Below are positions 25,336 to 33,085 of a stretch of 43,364 nt of DNA, in pieces. Origin of the DNA: Magnetospirillum moscoviense (GTDB lineage: Bacteria > Pseudomonadota > Alphaproteobacteria > Rhodospirillales > Magnetospirillaceae); assembly GCF_001650635.1 (NCBI RefSeq), contig NZ_LWQU01000133.1:1-43364 (forward strand), in the 5' to 3' direction. The translations under genes and the position numbers were made by a program. A model generated the notes under the pieces. It saw only the letters and a list, made by a program, of their open reading frames with translations, searched no databases and was not told the origin of the DNA. The stretch's first letter is position 1. Every line of letters starts with the position of its first letter.

Positions 25336-26439
25336 CTATGACTGACGGACGAACAGCCGCCGGGTGAAGGCGGCGCAATCGGCCAGACTGGTCTTTTGCG
25401 AAATGCCTTGCTGGCGGGCCTTCTGGGTCAGACGCATCAGCATCGCCGGGTCGCCGGGATGGCCGAAGACGCGAGCGAAGGTGTCGGGGCCAGCCACTTC
25501 GTGGGCGACCAGCAAGATCAGCGCCAGTTGGTCCATGCGCAGCCCCAGTTCGGCGACCAGGATCTTGGCGGTGCCGCCGCCGACGGCGCTCAAGGCCTCG
25601 GTCATCAGCGACATACGCCGGCCGCTTTTGACCAGCGAGCGCAGGGTTTCCTCGCGCAGGGCGAAATTGAAGGCCTCCATGCGCAGACGCTGGCCCCCCG
25701 GGGCCAGGACGTCGGACAGGCGCGCGCGTTCGTCCTTCGAGCCGGCGGTCGGCGGCTCGGGCGCGTCGGGGACGTCGAACAAGGCGGCAGCCTCGGCCGG
25801 GTCATCGACGATGCGGCGCAGATGGTCGGGGTCGCGCAGTTCCAGGATTTTCGGCCCCAGGGCGCGGGCCAGGTTGGGGGTCATGTCGGCATAGGTCGGC
25901 ACCAGCGGTACCTGCCATTCGTGCAGCAGGTTGGCCTTCAGGGCGTCGTACAACTCGTCGGCGCGGGCGCGCTGGGCGGCGTCCGCAGCCGGCGGTGCCT
26001 TGGGCTTGGCCGGCGCGCAGGGGCCGACCTTCAGCATGGTGGCGACCTTGGTCATCAGGCCCACGGGTTCTGCCTCGGCCATCTGGGGGCGCGGGCACAT
26101 CCGGGCGCGGAAATGGCGTTTGGCGGCGGTGCGGACGATCATCGCCACCACCTGTTCCAGGGTGCGGCCACACGACAACTCCGCACCGTCGTCGGTTACC
26201 GGCGTCTTGGCGGCATCGACCAGGACCTGGGAAAACTTGGCCCGCTGTGCGCGGAAGGCCGAAAAGCAGCGCTCGAGCAACGTCAGATCGCCCAGCGCCC
26301 GCTGATAAGCCTGGTCGCGCGGAATGTTTTTCAATTCCGGGACGAACGGCGCAAGGATTTCGACGACGGACCCCTGCAGGGTCTCGTTCACACGGCGAAC
26401 CGCCTCGCCAGCATCAACCGATAATGCCCCCACCGACAT
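25336..26439 (-). CDS. Hypothetical protein, second of two tandem paralogues
   Basis: This 367-residue protein has the same layout as its neighbour. Shared blocks: SCGRTLEQVVAMIVRTAAKRHFRARM (about 92-117), LLHEWQVPLVPTYADM (about 170-186), DERARLSDVLAPGGQRLRM (about 230-250), LGLRMDQLALILLVAHEVAG and a C-terminal helix SLADCAAFTRRLF. It differs by a shorter central linker and a different N-terminus. Divergence between the two is considerable, so duplication is old. No catalytic motif is visible. It has its own predicted promoter (26529-26558). Start is ATG 26439. Confidence 0.75.
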   Translation of the reverse strand: MSVGALSVDAGEAVRRVNETLQGSVVEILAPFVPELKNIPRDQAYQRALGDLTLLERCFSAFRAQRAKFSQVLVDAAKTPVTDDGAELSCGRTLEQVVAMIVRTAAKRHFRARMCPRPQMAEAEPVGLMTKVATMLKVGPCAPAKPKAPPAADAAQRARADELYDALKANLLHEWQVPLVPTYADMTPNLARALGPKILELRDPDHLRRIVDDPAEAAALFDVPDAPEPPTAGSKDERARLSDVLAPGGQRLRMEAFNFALREETLRSLVKSGRRMSLMTEALSAVGGGTAKILVAELGLRMDQLALILLVAHEVAGPDTFARVFGHPGDPAMLMRLTQKARQQGISQKTSLADCAAFTRRLFVRQS

Positions 26440-26525
26440 GTTGCCCCCACAATCTTGAAGCCCTATCCCCCCGGATAGTCGCTTGGCCTTCTTGATTTTG
26501 GCGGAAATCCTGAGACTTTCGCATA

Positions 26526-26558
26526 GGTACTATTCCGCACCTGTGCGTTCCATGTCAA
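26526..26558 (-). promoter_or_regulatory. Predicted promoter and shared motif of the second paralogue
   Basis: On the minus strand TTGACA (26558-26553) and AATAGT (26534-26529) are 18 bases apart, giving a start near 26522 and a leader of about 83 bases. The -10 lies inside TGCGGAATAGTACC (26539-26526), the motif shared with the first paralogue. Confidence 0.45.
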
Positions 26559-26577
26559 TAAAATGTAAACCTGGACG

Positions 26578-27378
26578 CTAGTAGGGGGGACAGTGCAGCC
26601 CTGCCGGCGAGGCGGTGAAGATTTCGCAGCCGGTGGCGGTGACGCCGATCGAGTGTTCGAACTGCGCCGACAGGGACTTGTCCTTGGTCACCGCGGTCCA
26701 GCCGTCGGCCAGGATCTTGGTGTCGGCGCGGCCGGCATTGATCATCGGCTCGATGGTGAAGAACATGCCCTCCTTCAAGACGATGCCCTGGCCGGGCACG
26801 CCGTAATGCATGACGTTGGGCGGCTCGTGGAAGGTGCGGCCCAGGCCGTGGCCGCAGAAGTCGCGCACCACGCTGAAGCGCTGCTTCTCGACATGGTTCT
26901 GGATGGCCCAGCCGATATCGCCCAGGGTGGCGCCGGGCTTGACGATGTCGATGGCCAGCATCAACGCCTCGTAGGTGATTTCCACCAGCTTGCGCGCCTT
27001 GATGCCGACCTTGCCGACGTAATACATGCGGCTGGAATCGCCGTGCCAGCCATCGACGATGGGGGTGACGTCGATATTGACGATGTCGCCGTCTTCTAAG
27101 CGCTTGTCGCCGGGAATGCCGTGGCACACCACGTGGTTGACCGAGGTGCAGATCGAGCGAGGAAAGCCGCGATAGTTCAAGGGCGCCGACACCGCGCCGC
27201 GGGCGGCGATGAATTCGGCACACAGGCGGTCGATCTCGGCGGTGGTGACGCCCGGCTGCACGAAGGGGGTGATGTAATCCAGCGTCTCGGCGGCCAGCTT
27301 GCCTGCCTTGTGCATGGCGTCGAAATCGGCCCGGGGATGCAAGATGATCCGGCTCGCCTCGCGGTCTTCGCGTTCCAT
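26578..27378 (-). CDS. map: Methionine aminopeptidase, type I
   Basis: This 266-residue enzyme removes the initiator methionine from new proteins in the cytoplasm. The dimetal ligands are visible: NIDVTPIVDGWHGDSSRMY (two Asp), FCGHGLGRTFHEPP (His), FFTIEPM and QFEHSIGVT (two Glu). The N-terminal MEREDREASRIILHPRADFD precedes the pita-bread fold, and SVNHVVCHGIP gives the substrate His. Start is ATG 27378, 10 bases after sfsA ends, so the two are cotranscribed. Length is normal for type Ia; there is no N-terminal SH3 extension. Confidence 0.96.
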   Translation of the reverse strand: MEREDREASRIILHPRADFDAMHKAGKLAAETLDYITPFVQPGVTTAEIDRLCAEFIAARGAVSAPLNYRGFPRSICTSVNHVVCHGIPGDKRLEDGDIVNIDVTPIVDGWHGDSSRMYYVGKVGIKARKLVEITYEALMLAIDIVKPGATLGDIGWAIQNHVEKQRFSVVRDFCGHGLGRTFHEPPNVMHYGVPGQGIVLKEGMFFTIEPMINAGRADTKILADGWTAVTKDKSLSAQFEHSIGVTATGCEIFTASPAGLHCPPY

Positions 27379-27388
27379 GGGGTGCTGC

Positions 27389-28108
27389 TTAACTCGTCTG
27401 TTCCAAATGCAGGGGCAGGGGCGATCCGATGTCGATGCCGTCCAGCCCCATGCGGCAGGTATAGCAGATCGTCTCGACGCCGTCGCCTACCGCCTTCTTC
27501 AGTCCGGCGGCATAGGTCGGGTCGATGTCGGCGGCCGGGCGAAAGGCGGTGCAATCCTCGCGCTGGACCAGATACAGCATCACCGCGCGGTCGCCCAGAC
27601 GGACCTGGTCGGCCAGTTCTTCCAGATGCTTGGCGCCGCGGGCGGTGACGGCATCGGGAAATTCCGCCCAATCTCCCCGCTTCAGGTGGACGTTCTTGAC
27701 CTCGACCCAGCAGGGCGGGCGGCCGTCGGCCTCCAGCAGCAGGTCGATGCGCGAGTTGCGGCTGCCGTAGCGGACCTCGCGGCGGACCCGGTCATAGCCG
27801 GCCAGTTCCGGGATCAATCCGGCGCTGATGGCGTCGGCGGCGATGCGGTTGGGGTGGGCGGTGTTGACGCCGACCAGATGGCCGTCGATCTCGACCAGTT
27901 CCCAGCTCCAGGCCAGCTTGCGGGTCGGGCTGTCCGAGCGGGACAGCCACACCCGGCTGCCGGGGGCCGAGGTGCCCAGCATCGAGCCGGAATTGGCCAG
28001 ATGCGCGGTGATTTCGGCTCCGTCGTCGAAGCGGACATCGGCCAGGAAGCGCTTGTAGCGCTTGATCAGGGTGGCCGGGACCAGGGGTGTGGGAAAGCGC
28101 ACGGGCAT
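27389..28108 (-). CDS. sfsA: SfsA family protein
   Basis: This 239-residue protein matches SfsA: FDDGAEITAHLANSGSMLG, WSWELVEIDGHLVGVNTAHPN and KNVHLKRGDWAEFPDAVTARGAKHL near the middle, and YLVQREDCTAFRPA-DIDPTYA at the end. The family is named for sugar fermentation stimulation in E. coli. It has an OB-like N-terminal domain and a nuclease-like fold, and its biochemical role is not settled. ATG 28108 overlaps the upstream stop by one base (TGATG), so I prefer it to the TTG at 28111. It sits in a methyltransferase-sfsA-map operon. Confidence 0.93.
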   Translation of the reverse strand: MPVRFPTPLVPATLIKRYKRFLADVRFDDGAEITAHLANSGSMLGTSAPGSRVWLSRSDSPTRKLAWSWELVEIDGHLVGVNTAHPNRIAADAISAGLIPELAGYDRVRREVRYGSRNSRIDLLLEADGRPPCWVEVKNVHLKRGDWAEFPDAVTARGAKHLEELADQVRLGDRAVMLYLVQREDCTAFRPAADIDPTYAAGLKKAVGDGVETICYTCRMGLDGIDIGSPLPLHLEQTS

Positions 28109-29019
28109 CAATCCGTCTGCGGCCGCAGCGGCGCGCAGGGATTGTTGAGCGCGGTGACCAGCGAGGTCTGGGCCGAACCGGGGGCCAGCGGCTTGGGCTG
28201 GCTGGGGTGCGGCTTCCAGGCGGTCATGGTCAACAGCTGGAAGGTGGCCGGCATCCGGCCCGTGGAATCGGCGAAGCGTTCCGGATAGCGGGCCAGGGCG
28301 GTGAACAAGGTGGCGCGCCGGGTCAGGCCCTTGCGTTGCTGGGCCACCGCGTTGGTCTCGCCCATGCCGCGCAGGTCGGCCAGCAGGCTCATCGGGTCGG
28401 CGTAGCTGACGGTCAGATGCTCGGAATCGGCCACCGGCAGGGCGAAGCCCGCCCGCTGCAGCAGGCCGCCCAGATCACGCACCTCGGCCATCGGCGACAC
28501 CCGGGGGCTTAAGCCGCCTTCGACGCTGATCTCGGCGTCGGCCAGGGCCTGGCGCAGTTCCATCAAGGTGTCGCCGCCCAGCATCACCGCCAGGAACAAC
28601 CCGTCCGGCTTCAGGACCCGGCGGATCTGGACCAGGGTGCCGGGCAGGTCGTTGACCCAATGCAGCGACAGGCACGACAGCACCAGATCGAAGGAATCGT
28701 CGGCGAAGGGCAGCCATTCCTCGTCGGCGGCCAGGGTGATCCGTCCGCTTCGCGCCGCGCGCCCGGCCATGGCCGGCGACAGGTCGCATTGCACCAGCGT
28801 CTCGATGCCGCCGCGCTTGCCCAGCGTCTGGCCCAGCTCGCCGGTGTGGCAGCCCAGGTCCAGCGCCACCGGAAAGCGCCGGGTGACGTCGTCCAGGCGG
28901 TCGGCCAGACGCTCGGCCGCTTCGCGTACCAGGAAGTCGTGGGACGGGAAGGCCTTGGCGGCGCGGTCGCGCCGCTTGCGCAACAGCGAGCGGTCGAAAA
29001 TGGTGATAGGATCAGCCAT
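28108..29019 (-). CDS. SAM-dependent methyltransferase, NDUFAF5/BioC-like
   Basis: This 303-residue class I methyltransferase has motif I VALDLGCHTGELG, motif II LVQCDLSPAM and motif IV DDSFDLVLSCLSLHWVNDLPG, then LKPDGLFLAVMLGGDTLMELR. The last two segments are typical of the alphaproteobacterial NDUFAF5-like group related to BioC. In mitochondria NDUFAF5 hydroxylates a complex I subunit, so a methyl acceptor is not certain here. The start is probably ATG 29019, with an in-frame alternative at 29034. It diverges from comF, and the two starts are only 40 bases apart. Confidence 0.85.
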   Translation of the reverse strand: MADPITIFDRSLLRKRRDRAAKAFPSHDFLVREAAERLADRLDDVTRRFPVALDLGCHTGELGQTLGKRGGIETLVQCDLSPAMAGRAARSGRITLAADEEWLPFADDSFDLVLSCLSLHWVNDLPGTLVQIRRVLKPDGLFLAVMLGGDTLMELRQALADAEISVEGGLSPRVSPMAEVRDLGGLLQRAGFALPVADSEHLTVSYADPMSLLADLRGMGETNAVAQQRKGLTRRATLFTALARYPERFADSTGRMPATFQLLTMTAWKPHPSQPKPLAPGSAQTSLVTALNNPCAPLRPQTD

Positions 29020-29059
29020 CCATCCATATGACATGGTCGGCGTAGCCGGGGGAAGTGGG

Positions 29060-29797
29060 ATGAGGGGGGCAAGACGGTGGATCAGGCTTGCGCTCGACGC
29101 AGTGCTGCCGCCCTTGTGTCCGTCCTGCGGGGCCATGGTCGGCGAGCCCGGCGCGCTGTGCCCGGATTGCTGGGGGCAGATCACCTTCCTGTCCGCGCCC
29201 TGTTGCGATGCCTGCGGCCATCCCTTCGAGATCGATGCCGGCCCCGGCGCCCTGTGCGGCCTGTGCGCGCGCGAAGCGCCGCCATGGGCGCGGGCGCGGG
29301 CGGTGTTTCGCTATGACGATGCCTCGAAGCCCTTGGTGCTGCGCCTCAAGCATGCCGACCGGCTGGAAGGGGCGCCGACCTTTGCCCGCTGGCTGGCGCG
29401 CTCCGGTGCCGATCTGATCCATGACGCCGATTTGATCGTGCCGGTGCCGCTGCACCGGCTGCGGCTGTTGTCTAGGCGCTATAATCAGGCCGCGGTGCTG
29501 GCCAACGCATTGGGCCGGCTGACCGGCAAGCCGGTGGCGCCTGACCTTCTGGTGCGCACCCGCGCCACCCCGGCCCAGGGCCATCTGGGCCGCGACGAAC
29601 GCGCCGCCAATGTCAGGGGCGCCTTCGCCGTGCGTCCGTCAGGGCGCCACCGGCTGGCGGGCAAGCGGGTGCTGCTGGTTGACGACGTGTTGACGACGGG
29701 CGCGACGGTGGGCGAATGCGCCCGAATCCTGGTCACGACCGGCGCGCATGGCGTCGATGTCCTGACGCTGGGGCGCGTGGTGTTGCCCCACGCCTGA
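29060..29797 (+). CDS. comF: ComF family protein
   Basis: This 245-residue protein has an N-terminal four-cysteine zinc-binding region (LCPSCG, CPDCW, CCDACGHPF, CGLC) and a C-terminal phosphoribosyltransferase fold with the PRPP motif VLLVDDVLTTGAT. The central VPVPLHRLRLLSRRYNQA is a hallmark. ComF aids DNA uptake in competent bacteria; in alphaproteobacteria it is common even without known competence. A GGGGGAA site precedes ATG 29060; an upstream in-frame ATG is at 29033. It is followed by grxC 40 bases on. Confidence 0.92.
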   Translation: MRGARRWIRLALDAVLPPLCPSCGAMVGEPGALCPDCWGQITFLSAPCCDACGHPFEIDAGPGALCGLCAREAPPWARARAVFRYDDASKPLVLRLKHADRLEGAPTFARWLARSGADLIHDADLIVPVPLHRLRLLSRRYNQAAVLANALGRLTGKPVAPDLLVRTRATPAQGHLGRDERAANVRGAFAVRPSGRHRLAGKRVLLVDDVLTTGATVGECARILVTTGAHGVDVLTLGRVVLPHA

Positions 29798-29837
29798 CCC
29801 GCGCTATATAAAGGTCGCCTGATTGACGGAGTATCCG

Positions 29838-30104
29838 ATGCCCGCCCTTGAGATCGAAATCTACACCACCCGCGTCTGCCCCTATTGCGTCCGCGCCAAG
29901 AAGCTGTTCCAGAAGAAGGGGGTTTCCTACAAGGAAATCGATGTCTCGGATGACGAGCAGATGCGCGAGTTCATGATCAACCGCTCGGGTGGCAAGCGCA
30001 CCGTGCCGCAGATCTTCATCAACGGCACCCATGTCGGCGGCTGCGACGATCTGTACGATCTGGAATCCGACGGCAAGCTCGATCCCATGCTGGCGGGTGC
30101 CTAG
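29838..30104 (+). CDS. grxC: Glutaredoxin 3
   Basis: This 88-residue dithiol glutaredoxin reduces protein disulfides and ribonucleotide reductase with glutathione. The active site CPYC is at residues 14-17, TVPQIFINGTHVGGCDDL holds the cis-proline and the glutathione-binding part, and the start is MPALEIEIYTT. A GGAG ribosome site lies 6 bases before ATG 29838. Its stop directly abuts the GTG start of the nitrilase gene, which shows translational coupling. The comF-grxC-nitrilase-DUF1178 set is a common alphaproteobacterial order. Confidence 0.96.
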   Translation: MPALEIEIYTTRVCPYCVRAKKLFQKKGVSYKEIDVSDDEQMREFMINRSGGKRTVPQIFINGTHVGGCDDLYDLESDGKLDPMLAGA

Positions 30105-30941
30105 GTGAAGGGCGAGGTCTTCAAGGCGGCCTGCCTTCAGGTCAACGCCAGCAACGATCTGCAGGCCAACATCGACGAGGCCAGCCGCCTGTGCGTCGAG
30201 GCCCGCGCCGCCGGCGCCGAGTTGATCTTGATGCCGGAAAACGTGGCGATGATGGAATGGGGGCGGTCGAACATCGTCCTCAAGGCCATGCCCGAGGACC
30301 AGCATCTCGCCCTGAAATCCTTCCAGTCCCTGGCCCGCGAGCTGGGCTGCTGGCTGCATGTCGGCTCGCTGGCGGTGCTGGTGGATGACGGCATGGTCGC
30401 CAACCGGACCTATGTGATCAATCCGTCCGGGCTGATCTCGGCCAAGTACGACAAGATCCATATGTTCGACGTCGATCTGGGCCTGGGCGAGGTCTACAAG
30501 GAATCGGCGACTTTCCGCCCGGGCGACAGTGCCCAGGTGGCCCGCCTGCCATGGGGGCGGATGGGCCTGTCGGTGTGCTACGACCTGCGGTTCCCCCATC
30601 TGTACCGCGCCTATGGCCAGGCCGGCTGCAATTTCCTGGCGGTGCCGGCGGCCTTCACCCGCACCACCGGCCGCGCCCATTGGCATGTGCTGCTGCGCGC
30701 GCGTGCCATCGAGACCGGCTGCTACGTCTTCGCCCCGGCCCAGTGCGGCACCCATGTCAACAACCGCGAGACCTATGGCCACGCCCTGATCGTGTCGCCG
30801 TGGGGCGAGATTCTGGCCGACGCGCTGGAACAGCCGGGCTTCGTCATCGCCGACATCGACATCAAGGAAGTGATCGAGGCCCGGCGCAAGGTGCCGTGCC
30901 TGGAACATGACCGCCCGTTTTCGCTGCCGCCCAAGGGCTGA
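30105..30941 (+). CDS. Nitrilase-superfamily amidase (Nit1/Nit2-like)
   Basis: This 278-residue carbon-nitrogen hydrolase has the complete catalytic triad: E45 (LMPEN), K117 (KYDKIHMFDV) and C158 (SVCYDLRFPHLYR). The AFTRTTGRAHWHVLLRARAIE segment is typical of the Nit family, which hydrolyses deaminated glutathione or omega-amides as metabolite repair. It starts with GTG 30105 right after the grxC stop, and the link with glutaredoxin fits glutathione metabolism. It ends at a hairpin with a T-run. Substrate is inferred from the family, not shown. Confidence 0.9.
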   Translation: MKGEVFKAACLQVNASNDLQANIDEASRLCVEARAAGAELILMPENVAMMEWGRSNIVLKAMPEDQHLALKSFQSLARELGCWLHVGSLAVLVDDGMVANRTYVINPSGLISAKYDKIHMFDVDLGLGEVYKESATFRPGDSAQVARLPWGRMGLSVCYDLRFPHLYRAYGQAGCNFLAVPAAFTRTTGRAHWHVLLRARAIETGCYVFAPAQCGTHVNNRETYGHALIVSPWGEILADALEQPGFVIADIDIKEVIEARRKVPCLEHDRPFSLPPKG

Positions 30942-30965
30942 TCAGTCGTTCGTGCAAAAGGAGAG

Positions 30966-30998
30966 AAATAGGCTTGGGGCGGCCCTGCGCCTATTTTT
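30966..30998 (+). terminator. Terminator after the nitrilase-family gene
   Basis: AAATAGGC pairs with GCCTATTT around a 15-base GC-rich loop, ending in TTTTT. It lies 24 bases after the stop. Confidence 0.7.
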
Positions 30999-31025
30999 CG
31001 CGTTTGACAACGGCCATACAAAATC

Positions 31026-31066
31026 GGGGGAAAGGTCACCGAGGCGAAGCCGAGGGACTTTTCCCC
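31026..31066. repeat. Hairpin after the TehB-like methyltransferase
   Basis: GGGGAAAGGTC and GACTTTTCCCC pair with one mismatch around an 18-base insert that itself contains a GAGGC-GAAGCC-type palindrome. It starts 11 bases beyond the minus-strand methyltransferase stop and may end that transcript. Confidence 0.5.
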
Positions 31067-31076
31067 GACGAACTGA

Positions 31077-31595
31077 TCACGACAGGGCGAACGGTCCCGG
31101 CCCGTTGACGGCGCAAATGCGCTGGATGACGGCGCGGCCGTCCCGGATGCCGTGCTCGTAGGCGACGATGGTCAGGTCAGAGCAGGCTTGCAGCAATTCG
31201 CCCGACGCCAGCAGGAAATCGGGGTTGCGTGGCGGGCCGAAGGCCTCGTTGCCGTGGGCGAAGGTCTCGTAGATCAGCACGCCGCCAGCGGCCAGGGCGG
31301 CCCTGATCGCCGGCAGCAGCGGCCGCCACAGATAGTTGGTGACGATGATGCCGGCGAATTGGCGCCCATCCAGCGGCCAGCCCGCATCGGTTTCCATGTC
31401 GGCACCGATCAGCTCGGCGCCGTCGGCGCGGGTGTCGGCGATGTCGCGGTCGATACCGGTGACCGGGTGGCCCAGGTCCCGAAACAGGCGGCAATGGCGC
31501 CCCTCGCCGCAGGCGACGTCCAGCACCGGGCCGCCCCGGGGCACCAACGGCGCGAAACGCCGGACCCAGGGCGAGGCGTCGGAATGGTGGGGCAT
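31077..31595 (-). CDS. SAM-dependent methyltransferase, TehB-like
   Basis: This 172-residue class I methyltransferase has motif I GGPVLDVACGEGRHCRLF, motif II HPVTGIDRD, the IVTNYLWRPLLPAI segment and GGVLIYETFAHGNEAFG. It is short, near the minimal Rossmann core, so it should act on a small molecule rather than a polymer. A TehB-like assignment is by general pattern. It is transcribed against its neighbours, convergent with the nitrilase-family gene and divergent from DUF1178, whose start is 36 bases away. Confidence 0.8.
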   Translation of the reverse strand: MPHHSDASPWVRRFAPLVPRGGPVLDVACGEGRHCRLFRDLGHPVTGIDRDIADTRADGAELIGADMETDAGWPLDGRQFAGIIVTNYLWRPLLPAIRAALAAGGVLIYETFAHGNEAFGPPRNPDFLLASGELLQACSDLTIVAYEHGIRDGRAVIQRICAVNGPGPFALS

Positions 31596-31631
31596 GGACG
31601 AAGCCTTTGCGAATGAGGTATGGAAGGAATC

Positions 31632-32045
31632 ATGATCCTATTCGAACTGCGTTGCGGCAACGACCATCATTTCGAGGCGTGGTTCCGCGATAACGCCACC
31701 TATGATTCCCAGGTCGCATCGGGTGCCGTCGTCTGCCCGGTGTGCGGCGATGTGCGGGTGGCCAAGGCGATCATGGCGCCCCGGCTGAACCGGGCCACCG
31801 GCGCCAAGCTTGACGCCCACGACACCGCCCAGGAAATGCGCCGCCTGCTGGGCCAGATCCGCTCGGCCGTCGAGGCCAGTTGCGACTATGTCGGCGACAA
31901 GTTCGCCGACGAGGCCCGCAAGATCCATTACGGCGAGGCCGAAGCCCGGCCGATCTACGGCGAGGCCTCGGCCGACGAATCCAAGGCGCTGGAGGAAGAC
32001 GGCGTTGAATTCGCCCGCATCCCCTGGGTCGGGCGGGAGAATTGA
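31632..32045 (+). CDS. DUF1178 family protein
   Basis: This 137-residue protein starts MILFELRCGNDHHFEAWF and has a zinc-ribbon-like set: CGNDHHFE early and CPVCGD at about residues 36-41. The KAIMAPRLN segment and the C-terminal KIHYGEAEARPIYGEAS motif are typical of DUF1178. Function is unknown. The AAGGA ribosome site is 3-4 bases before ATG 31632. It is followed closely by the SGNH hydrolase and often sits near the nitrilase-family gene in alphaproteobacteria. Confidence 0.85.
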   Translation: MILFELRCGNDHHFEAWFRDNATYDSQVASGAVVCPVCGDVRVAKAIMAPRLNRATGAKLDAHDTAQEMRRLLGQIRSAVEASCDYVGDKFADEARKIHYGEAEARPIYGEASADESKALEEDGVEFARIPWVGREN

Positions 32046-32046
32046 C

Positions 32047-33084
32047 GTGGGGCACGCGGCCCGGATCATCGCCGTCAACCTGGGCCTGCTGCTGGCCGCG
32101 ATCATCGCCGCCGAGGCCGTGTTCGGGGCCTGGCTGATCGAGGCCCCCTTGAGCCGGGTGAATATTCAGCGCAACGCCTTCGTCAAGGTCGATGCGCGCG
32201 ACCTTTACCCGGGCGGGACGTTGTTTCACTTCACACGGGATGAATATGGCGTGCGGGGCGGTGGCGCCGCTCCCCACGCCATCGACATCCTGACCATCGG
32301 CGGCAGCACCACCGAGCAGCTTTACCTTCCCGACGATTTGACCTGGCAATCGGTGCTTACCCGTGAGCTAAGGGCGGCCGGGCGGCCGGTGACCATCGCC
32401 AATGCCGGCATCGACGGTCAAAGCACCATCGGCATGCTGCGCAATTTCGAGGCGTGGTTCCCCCATGTGCCCGGCTTGCATCCCAGGCTGGTGCTGGCTT
32501 ATGTCGGCATCAACGACGCCTATCTGCGGCCAAAATCCACCGACCGGCTGGGATTTTCCAGCCACTTCAAGATGCTTCAGCAGAATTCGGCGGTTCTCAG
32601 GCTATGGGAAACCGCGCTGGGGGCCCTGAATGCCCGGAAAGCCAAGCTGAATCATGGCCGTGTCGATTGGACCCGCGTGAATTGGACCGAGGTTCCCGGC
32701 TTTTCGGACACCCGTTCGGCCTGGCCGGACTGGCGGCCGGCGGCTTATCGGCAAAGGCTGACCGACATGGTCGCGGCCATCCGCTCGATGGGGGCGCTGC
32801 CGGTACTGGTGACACAGCGCCGGGGCGACATCCGGCAGCGGGACGGCCGGCTTGAAGGGGTGGTGGGCGACGATGGATTGACCGGTCTGGATCATGCCCG
32901 ATTGTTGGCCGAGGCCAATCAGGTCACCCTGGACGTCTGTGGCGAGACCGGAGCGATCTGCCTGGACCTTGCCGCCGGGATCGATTTCGGTGACGGCGAT
33001 TTCTACGACTTTTTGCACAACACGCCGAACGGGGCGGACAAGATCGGCCGCTGGCTGGCCGGGCCGCTGCTGACGCTTCTTTGA
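32047..33084 (+). CDS. SGNH/GDSL-family hydrolase, membrane-anchored
   Basis: This 345-residue protein starts with one hydrophobic segment (IIAVNLGLLLAAIIAAEAVFGAWL, about 8-31), which suggests a signal anchor with the catalytic part outside the cytoplasm. Block I is TIGGSTTEQLYL with the nucleophile Ser, block II NAGIDGQS, block III GINDAYL with the oxyanion Asn, and the final DFLHNTPNGADKIG gives the Asp-His pair. The family deacylates or deacetylates polysaccharides or lipids. The likely start is GTG 32047, after GGGAGA, 1 base after the DUF1178 stop. Substrate unknown. Confidence 0.82.
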   Translation: MGHAARIIAVNLGLLLAAIIAAEAVFGAWLIEAPLSRVNIQRNAFVKVDARDLYPGGTLFHFTRDEYGVRGGGAAPHAIDILTIGGSTTEQLYLPDDLTWQSVLTRELRAAGRPVTIANAGIDGQSTIGMLRNFEAWFPHVPGLHPRLVLAYVGINDAYLRPKSTDRLGFSSHFKMLQQNSAVLRLWETALGALNARKAKLNHGRVDWTRVNWTEVPGFSDTRSAWPDWRPAAYRQRLTDMVAAIRSMGALPVLVTQRRGDIRQRDGRLEGVVGDDGLTGLDHARLLAEANQVTLDVCGETGAICLDLAAGIDFGDGDFYDFLHNTPNGADKIGRWLAGPLLTLL

Positions 33085-33085
33085 C

